Positions 14,684 to 19,284 of a stretch of DNA of 19,284 nt are shown in pieces (position 1 is the stretch's first letter; each line of letters opens with the position of its first letter). A program made the translations under genes and the position numbers. The notes under the pieces are model-generated. The model was not told the origin of the DNA, did not search any database, and saw nothing but the letters and a program-made list of their open reading frames with translations. Source of the DNA: JBAZDC01 sp041654595 (GTDB lineage: Bacteria; Pseudomonadota; Gammaproteobacteria; Burkholderiales; Burkholderiaceae_B); the NCBI GenBank assembly GCA_964551305.1, contig CAZKBT010000060.1, positions 1 through 19,284 on the forward strand, in the 5' to 3' direction.

Positions 14684-15762
14684 CAGGGCGCAGGGGACTC
14701 GTCTATCTGATGGCGCTGTGTCTCGCCTTGCTGGCGGGGTGTTCGTCCCCTCCCAAGCGCGGATCCGGCTCGGGGCAGGCCGTCTCGGGTGGCGGCTACT
14801 ACAAAGACGACGGCCCGGGCGACGACATTCCCGCCAACATCCACGCGATTCCGGACGCCGTGCCGCGCATCGAGCCGTTCGCGCCGGCCAACATGCGTTC
14901 CTATGTGGTTTTCGGCAAGCGCTACACGCCGATCCGCAGCAATGAGCGGTTTCGCCAGACCGGCGTCGCATCTTGGTACGGGCGCAAGTTCCATGGCAAT
15001 AAAACCGCCAACGGCGAAACCTACAATATGTACGCCATGACGGCCGCCCACCCGACGCTGCCCTTGCCCAGCTACGCCCGGGTGACCAACGCGCGCACGA
15101 ACAAATCCGTCATCGTGCGCATCAACGACCGCGGGCCGTTTCACAGCAGCCGGATCATCGACCTGTCCTATGCGGCCGCGGCCAAGCTCGGACTGATAGG
15201 TCCCGGCAGCGGCCAGGTCATCGTCGAGGCCATCACGCACGACGACATCAGGCGCAACAATGTCCAGCCCGCGTCGAGCCCGCCCCCGGCCGTCATCGAG
15301 CCGCTGCGGCCCGCCACGCCGCTGCCGGCGTCACCGCAGCTCATGACGGCCAATTCGCAGCCGCCGGCAAGCGATGCGCCCGACGCGCTGGAAACACTGA
15401 TTCGGCAAAGCAGCGCCAACGCCGCGCCCCTCTCCGCCTCTCCGACGCCCGCCCAGACCGGCGCGCCGATCGCCGCCGCCTCCGCGCAGGCCGTGACGGC
15501 AAGCATGCGGCAGCCCGCCTCGACAGGCGGCGAAATTTATCTGCAATACGGCGCGTTCAGCGCCAGCAGCACCGCCGACCAGCTGGCGCAAAGCCTGAAC
15601 GCCGACATCGCCTCGATCGAACCCCGGCGCGCCCAAGTCCTGTCCGCCGACGCCCTGCATCGCGTCCAGGTCGGGCCCTATGCGTCGCGCACCGAGGCCG
15701 TCAACGCCGCGCTGCGCATCCAGCAACTGACCGGGCGGCAAGGCGCCCTGGCGTTTCGCTGA
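14680..15762 (+). CDS. rlpA: RlpA-like septal lipoprotein, lytic transglycosylase with SPOR domain
   Basis: A 360-residue outer-membrane lipoprotein. The signal peptide ends in the lipobox LLAGC, giving a lipidated Cys21; the next residues (SSPP) do not include Asp at +2, consistent with outer-membrane sorting. The RlpA double-psi barrel covers about 93-187: GVASWYGRKFHGNKTANGE (95-113), TAAHPTLPLPSYARVTN (121-137) and RINDRGPF (147-154). His124 and Asp150 fit the catalytic pair described for Pseudomonas RlpA, which cleaves denuded glycan strands. A Pro/Ala/Ser-rich linker (about 195-283) leads to a C-terminal SPOR domain (284-360) that directs proteins to division sites. The frame is open far upstream inside rapZ, but ATG 14680, overlapping the rapZ stop, gives the proper lipoprotein signal. 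Confidence 0.92.
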   Translation: MTGRRGLVYLMALCLALLAGCSSPPKRGSGSGQAVSGGGYYKDDGPGDDIPANIHAIPDAVPRIEPFAPANMRSYVVFGKRYTPIRSNERFRQTGVASWYGRKFHGNKTANGETYNMYAMTAAHPTLPLPSYARVTNARTNKSVIVRINDRGPFHSSRIIDLSYAAAAKLGLIGPGSGQVIVEAITHDDIRRNNVQPASSPPPAVIEPLRPATPLPASPQLMTANSQPPASDAPDALETLIRQSSANAAPLSASPTPAQTGAPIAAASAQAVTASMRQPASTGGEIYLQYGAFSASSTADQLAQSLNADIASIEPRRAQVLSADALHRVQVGPYASRTEAVNAALRIQQLTGRQGALAFR

Positions 15763-15789
15763 CGCCCGCCGCGCATTGCCGAAGGGTCG

Positions 15790-16722
15790 TCAATCCGGCC
15801 GGCGGCTCAAGGCCGCCTTGTACAGAACGTCCCGCGACAGTCCCGTCGCCTTCGCGGCGATTTTCGCGGCATCCCGCGTGGACACGGCCTCCAGCAGAGC
15901 ATCCAGCAAGGTCAAGGCGGAAGGCGGGATATCCTCGGCATCGACGCCGGCGGCATCGGCCTCATGAATGATCAGCACGAACTCGCCCTGCCCGCGATGG
16001 ACGTCGGCCTCGAACCAGGCCGACGCGTCGCCCGCCGTCAATGTGTGGACTTGCTCGAACCGCTTGGTCAGCTCTCGCGCTATCGTCAGCCGGCGCTGCG
16101 GCCCGCATGCCTCGGCGATATCTCGCACCGCCGCCACGACGCGATGCGGCGACTCGAAAGCCACGACCGGAGCCGGCGCGGCGCACCACAGCCGCAGCCA
16201 CTTTTGGCGCGCGCCCGGCTTGGCGGGCAGGAAGCCGGCGAACACGAACGCCGGATTCTCGTCGGACGTCACGCCGCTGGCCATCAAGGCGGCGATGACC
16301 GAGCTCGCGCCCGGGATCGCCACGACTTGGTAGCCCGCCTCGCGCACCGCGCGCACGATCCTGGCGCCCGGATCGCAGACCGCCGGCGCCCCCGCATCGG
16401 ACACCAGCGCCACCTTCTGGCCCTGGGCCAGCCTGGCCACGATGGCTTGCGCGGCCTGGGCTTCGTTATGCCGGTGCGCCGCCATCAAGGGCGTGGAGAT
16501 GCCCCATGCTTCCAATAGCGGGCGCGTCGCGCGCGTATCTTCCGCCGCGACGACGTCGCAACGCGCCAATGCCTGCCAGGCGCGCAAGCCCATGTCGCCC
16601 AGATTGCCGATGGGGGTCGCCACGACGTACAGCGCGGATTGCGGCCAATGCTGGCCGGCCACCCGCTCGGCGAGACGTTTCCATGACGCCTGGAAGTCGG
16701 AAAAATCGCCTGTTTCGCTCAT
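15790..16722 (-). CDS. rsmI: 16S rRNA (cytidine(1402)-2'-O)-methyltransferase RsmI
   Basis: A 310-residue SAM-dependent enzyme of the tetrapyrrole-methylase fold that methylates the ribose of C1402 in the 16S decoding centre. Family motifs are LYVVATPIGNLGDM (31-44), AEDTRAT (60-66), HRHNE (84-88), SDAGAPAVCDPG (108-119) and the AIPGASSVIAALMASG stretch (about 135-150). About 30 extra residues precede the first motif, so a later start is possible, but ATG 16722 lacks a better rival. It ends 27 bases from the convergent rlpA stop and is divergent from yraN, an arrangement common in proteobacteria (rsmI next to yraN-diaA). A TATACA box lies 3 bases before the ATG, too close to be its own promoter at this start. 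Confidence 0.95.
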   Translation of the reverse strand: MSETGDFSDFQASWKRLAERVAGQHWPQSALYVVATPIGNLGDMGLRAWQALARCDVVAAEDTRATRPLLEAWGISTPLMAAHRHNEAQAAQAIVARLAQGQKVALVSDAGAPAVCDPGARIVRAVREAGYQVVAIPGASSVIAALMASGVTSDENPAFVFAGFLPAKPGARQKWLRLWCAAPAPVVAFESPHRVVAAVRDIAEACGPQRRLTIARELTKRFEQVHTLTAGDASAWFEADVHRGQGEFVLIIHEADAAGVDAEDIPPSALTLLDALLEAVSTRDAAKIAAKATGLSRDVLYKAALSRRPD

Positions 16723-16766
16723 ACTTGTATAACCTGACCCTGCTGTGGAAATGTGAAACGCCCGCC

Positions 16767-17276
16767 ATGGACGACGACGCCGAACTGATCGAACTGATGC
16801 GCCTGGCGCAAGCCAAGGCCATACGGCGGCGCCGGCGTTCGGCCGCTGGCGGCAAGACGACGCGCAAGCCGCGCGCGCAGCCCGCGCGCCTGTCGCCCAG
16901 CCAGCGGCAGGGACGACACGCCGAAAACCTGGCCTGCGAGCACGTCCGGGATCACGGCATGACCATCCTGGCGCGCAACCTGAGCTGCAAGGCCGGCGAA
17001 ATCGACCTCGTCGCTAAAGAACGTGAGATCCTGGTATTCATCGAAGTCAGGCAACGCCGGTCCTCGCGATTCGGAGGCGCAGCCGCCAGTGTAAACCGCA
17101 ACAAGCAACGACGCCTCGCCCTCGCGGCCGCCTATTTCCTGCCGCGTCTGGCAAAACGCCACTTCGGCGGCGCGATCCCCGCCTGCCGATTCGATCTGAT
17201 CTGCATCGATGCGGCAGGCATGACGTGGATAAGACAAGCTTTCGACAGCCAGGCCCGGACCCCTGCCCGTTCGTGA
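16767..17276 (+). CDS. yraN: YraN/UPF0102 family protein, endonuclease-like fold
   Basis: A 169-residue protein. The UPF0102 domain covers about 44-165: SQRQGRHAENLACEHV, ARNLSCKAGEIDLVAKE (69-85) and LVFIEVRQRRSSRFGG (89-104). The acidic residues Glu78, Asp80 and Glu93 with the nearby basic residue resemble the active site of Holliday-junction-resolvase-like nucleases; biochemical function in this family is not established to my knowledge. It is longer than usual (about 115-130) because of an N-terminal extension of about 45 residues, very rich in Arg and Lys (RRRRR near 20-24). The frame is open further upstream, overlapping rsmI, so ATG 16767 is the first start clear of that gene. A later start is not excluded. 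Confidence 0.88.
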   Translation: MDDDAELIELMRLAQAKAIRRRRRSAAGGKTTRKPRAQPARLSPSQRQGRHAENLACEHVRDHGMTILARNLSCKAGEIDLVAKEREILVFIEVRQRRSSRFGGAAASVNRNKQRRLALAAAYFLPRLAKRHFGGAIPACRFDLICIDAAGMTWIRQAFDSQARTPARS

Positions 17277-17282
17277 TCATGA

Positions 17283-17288
17283 GATAAT
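17283..17288 (+). promoter_or_regulatory. Extended -10 box before the phosphoheptose isomerase gene
   Basis: TGAGATAAT (17280-17288) fits the extended -10 pattern TGn plus GATAAT (5 of 6 matches). It ends 7 bases before ATG 17296; no ribosome-binding site lies between, so a transcript from it would be essentially leaderless. It partly overlaps the end of the 19-base gap after yraN. Confidence 0.4.
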
Positions 17289-17295
17289 TACTTTC

Positions 17296-17889
17296 ATGGA
17301 TATGACTTCACGCATGACGTCGCATTTCAATGATGCGCTGGACGTCCTGAAAACCAGCTCCCGCGAGCTGGCCCAGCCGTTGTCGGCCGCCGTCGAACTG
17401 GTTTTCGCCACGCTGGTCAACAACGGCCGGGTCCTTGCGTGCGGAAACGGCGGGTCGGCCGCCGACGCCCAGCACTTCATCGCCGAGCTGGTCGGCAGGT
17501 TCGAACGGGATCGCCTGCCGCTGGCGGGCATCGCGCTCAATACCGACACCTCCATCCTGACCGCCGTGGGCAACGACTACGGCTTCGATGCGATATTCGA
17601 GCGCCAGGTCAACGCCTTGGGCCAGCCGGGCGACGTGCTGGTGGCCATTTCCACCAGCGGCAACTCCGCGAACGTTCTCAAGGCCGTCGGCGCCGCGCAC
17701 GAGCGCGAGCTGACCGTCATCGCCCTGACCGGCAAAGGCGGAGGTATGATAGGAGAACAACTGCGCGACGCTGACATCCACCTGTGCGTGCCCCACGACC
17801 GGACCATGCGCATACAGGAAGTCCACATCGTACTGCTCCATGCGCTATGCGACGGCATAGACGCTTTGCTACTCGGAGATTCGCTCTAA
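17296..17889 (+). CDS. gmhA: SIS-domain phosphoheptose isomerase (GmhA type, at the diaA locus)
   Basis: A 197-residue cytoplasmic SIS protein. GmhA converts sedoheptulose 7-phosphate to manno-heptose 7-phosphate for LPS core heptose; the related DiaA binds DnaA. The gene occupies the E. coli diaA place (after yraN, before a BON lipoprotein). From remembered E. coli sequences, the GmhA catalytic residues Glu65 and His180 correspond here to Glu64 (HFIAELVGR) and His182 (HIVLLHALCD), whereas DiaA has other residues at both places. CGNGGSAADAQHF (49-61) and STSGNSANVLKAV (119-131) bind the sugar phosphate. I therefore favour isomerase activity; a dual role is possible. ATGs also occur at codons 3 and 7. 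The stop overlaps the next start by one base (TAATG). Confidence 0.85.
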   Translation: MDMTSRMTSHFNDALDVLKTSSRELAQPLSAAVELVFATLVNNGRVLACGNGGSAADAQHFIAELVGRFERDRLPLAGIALNTDTSILTAVGNDYGFDAIFERQVNALGQPGDVLVAISTSGNSANVLKAVGAAHERELTVIALTGKGGGMIGEQLRDADIHLCVPHDRTMRIQEVHIVLLHALCDGIDALLLGDSL

Positions 17890-18590
17890 TGATGAAATCC
17901 CATACTCCTCGTTTATTCCTGGCCTGCGCGGCAATGGCCGCCGCCGCGATGCTTGCCGGCTGCGGCGCCCTGGTCGTGGGCGGCGTCGGCGCGACGACGG
18001 CCGCCGTCGCCACCGACCGGCGCACGGTGGGCGAGCAGGTCGAAGACCGAAACATCATCTTGAAAATGAATGCGGAAACACGCAAGCGCTATGACGACAA
18101 GGCAAGGGTCACCACGACTGCCTACGCCAGCTGGGTCCTGCTGACCGGCGACGTGCCGACCGAGCAGGACAAGCAGCAAGTCGGCCAGATCGCCCAGGAC
18201 ACGGAAAAAGTCATCAAGGTCATCAACGAGCTGCGTGTGGGCGACATCACCCCGCTAGGCGTGCGCTCCAACGATACCTGGCTCACCTCCAAGGTGCGCA
18301 CGGCGCTGCTCAACACCAAGGGTGTTCCCAGCCGCACGATCGTCGTGACGACCGAACGCGGCGTGGTGTATCTGATGGGCAAGGTTACCGAGCAGGAAGG
18401 CCAGCTTGCCGCCAAGGCGGCCGCCGGCGTCACCGGCGTGAACCAGGTCGTCAAGGTCTTTGAAATCGTCGCCGCCGAAAGCCTGATCACCGACGATCGG
18501 ACCGAGCCCGCGCCCGTAACCACCCCGTCGTCCTCGTCCAATGCGCCGCAGCCCGCCGAGGAAGGCGCCCAAGCCATGCCCGTGCAATGA
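17889..18590 (+). CDS. BON-domain outer-membrane lipoprotein (DolP/YraP-like)
   Basis: A 233-residue lipoprotein. The signal peptide ends in the lipobox MLAGC with lipidated Cys25; residue +2 is Gly, so outer-membrane sorting is expected. Two BON domains follow, about 46-118 (DRNIILKMNAET through VINELRVGD) and 126-197 (TSKVRTALLNTKGVPSRTI through VNQVVKVFEIV), with the usual Gly-rich core LLTGDVPTEQ and YLMGKVTEQEG. The C-terminal tail is Pro/Ser/Ala-rich. Its place after yraN and a diaA-like gene matches E. coli dolP, which acts in outer-membrane integrity and BAM function. GGAG lies 10 bases before ATG 17889; a second ATG follows directly. It overlaps both neighbours, by 1 base upstream and 4 bases downstream. 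Confidence 0.92.
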   Translation: MMKSHTPRLFLACAAMAAAAMLAGCGALVVGGVGATTAAVATDRRTVGEQVEDRNIILKMNAETRKRYDDKARVTTTAYASWVLLTGDVPTEQDKQQVGQIAQDTEKVIKVINELRVGDITPLGVRSNDTWLTSKVRTALLNTKGVPSRTIVVTTERGVVYLMGKVTEQEGQLAAKAAAGVTGVNQVVKVFEIVAAESLITDDRTEPAPVTTPSSSSNAPQPAEEGAQAMPVQ

Positions 18591-19081
18591 AAAAGACCCT
18601 GATCGGCCTGGTCGCCCTCGTCCTGTTCGCCGGCCTGGGCGCCTGGCATTTTTCCAATAACGCGAACGCCGCTCCCGAAGTCACGTTCACGTCGCTGACC
18701 GGCGAGCGCATCACCACGTCCGACCTGCGCGGCAAAGTGGTCCTGGTCAAGTTCTGGGCCACCAGCTGCGTGACCTGCGTTGCGCAGATGCCCGACACCA
18801 TCGCCAACTACAACGCCCTGCGCGACAAGGGTTTCGAAACCATCGCGGTGGCCATGCAATACGACCCGGGCAACTACGTCAAGAACTTCGCCGACTCCCG
18901 CAATCTTCCCTTTCCCGTCGCGCTGGATTCGCGCGGCGAGATCGCCAAGGCTTTCGGCGACGTCAGGCTGACTCCCACCGCCTTCCTGATCGACAAACAG
19001 GGCCGCATCATCAAGCGCTACCTGGGCAATTACGACAAAACCGCTTTCCTGAACACCGTCAATCAGGCGCTGGCCGGCTGA
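18587..19081 (+). CDS. TlpA-like membrane-anchored or periplasmic thioredoxin-fold reductase
   Basis: A 164-residue protein of the TlpA/ResA/AhpC-TSA group. Residues 1-28 form a hydrophobic N-terminus that is either an uncleaved anchor or a signal with a possible cut after NANA (26-29). The thioredoxin fold follows, with active site CVTC at 61-64 in KFWATSCVTCVAQMP and the cis-proline at Pro130 in RLTPTAFLIDK. It probably reduces disulfides in periplasmic partners, such as apocytochromes or envelope proteins; the partner cannot be read from sequence. The ATG overlaps the stop of the BON lipoprotein gene (ATGA), so the two are co-expressed. This suggests a link to envelope quality control, but the link is inferred from context only. 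CVTC is a less common dipeptide than the CPPC or CxPC of cytochrome-maturation members. Confidence 0.88.
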   Translation: MKKTLIGLVALVLFAGLGAWHFSNNANAAPEVTFTSLTGERITTSDLRGKVVLVKFWATSCVTCVAQMPDTIANYNALRDKGFETIAVAMQYDPGNYVKNFADSRNLPFPVALDSRGEIAKAFGDVRLTPTAFLIDKQGRIIKRYLGNYDKTAFLNTVNQALAG

Positions 19082-19118
19082 CACGCCGACCGCGCTCCGG
19101 AGTCATTTTCCTACCGCC

Positions 19119-19284
19119 ATGACCACACCCCAAGACGCCGCCTCCCATTCCTCCACCGTCAAGGCCGAAGTCCTGTCCGAAGCGCTGCCCTACATCCGGC
19201 GCTTTCACGGCAAGACGGTCGTGATCAAGTACGGCGGCAACGCCATGACCGAAGAAGCCCTGCAGCGCAGCTTCGCGCACGACG
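19119..19284 (+). CDS. argB: Acetylglutamate kinase (N-terminal part, 3' end cut)
   Basis: The first 55 codons of a gene that runs off the window. The enzyme phosphorylates N-acetylglutamate in arginine synthesis. The diagnostic opening VLSEALPYIRRFHGKTVV followed by IKYGGNAM (about 37-44) is the ATP phosphate-binding lysine and glycine loop of the amino-acid kinase family. ATG 19119 is the natural start. GGAG at about 19099-19102 is too far away (about 17 bases) to be an ordinary ribosome-binding site. It lies 37 bases after the TlpA-like gene, with no hairpin between. Confidence 0.94.
   Translation, partial: MTTPQDAASHSSTVKAEVLSEALPYIRRFHGKTVVIKYGGNAMTEEALQRSFAHD

Noticed and set aside
15763..15789. 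Bidirectional terminator between convergent rlpA and rsmI
   Set aside because: The 27 bases contain no stable stem or T-tract.
1..19284. Mobile element, prophage, CRISPR, defence system, tRNA or att site
   Set aside because: Reading both strands shows only recognised housekeeping and envelope genes with uniform GC-rich codon use; no transposase, integrase, repeat array or tRNA-like sequence was seen.

Overview
This window is a dense, high-GC piece of a betaproteobacterial chromosome. Protein similarity and gene order (kdsD-kdsC-lptC-lptA-lptB, hpf-ptsN-hprK-rapZ, rsmI/yraN-gmhA-BON lipoprotein) point to Burkholderiales, probably an Alcaligenaceae member near Bordetella or Achromobacter. That placement is inference from remembered family sequences, not from a search. 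No tRNA, rRNA, insertion sequence, prophage, CRISPR array or toxin-antitoxin locus is visible. The window looks like core genome, and I found no clearly new multi-gene system.

Left part (1-7960), mostly minus strand. After the 3' end of ilvA (plus strand) comes a cytochrome bd operon transcribed right to left: GbsR/MarR-type regulator, cydA, cydB, cydX (44 codons), cydD, cydC, then apt with its own likely promoter. Structural subunits, the small CydX subunit and the CydDC exporter needed for bd oxidase assembly are together behind one regulator. A perfect 14-bp inverted repeat overlaps an extended -10 promoter just upstream of the regulator, so autorepression is likely. The CydDC pair carries two substitutions (CydD Q-loop Arg, CydC LSTGQ signature) that should fall in the same composite ATP site.

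Middle part (7979-15762), plus strand. An envelope operon makes the Kdo sugar precursor (kdsD, kdsC) and exports LPS (lptC, lptA, lptB). It is followed by hpf (ribosome hibernation), ptsN, hprK and rapZ (nitrogen-PTS and regulatory cluster) and rlpA (septal peptidoglycan lipoprotein). rpoN, which lies between lptB and hpf in many proteobacteria, is not there; a 175-bp gap with a promoter and an inverted repeat takes its place.

Right part (15763-19284). rsmI (minus) converges on rlpA and diverges from yraN. Then come a SIS-domain phosphoheptose isomerase, a BON-domain lipoprotein and a TlpA-like thioredoxin, the last three coupled by 1- and 4-base overlaps. The window ends inside argB. Intergenic space is small; the three largest gaps (131, 160 and 175 bases) hold the promoters, palindromes and hairpin listed below. 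I see no convincing intrinsic terminator.
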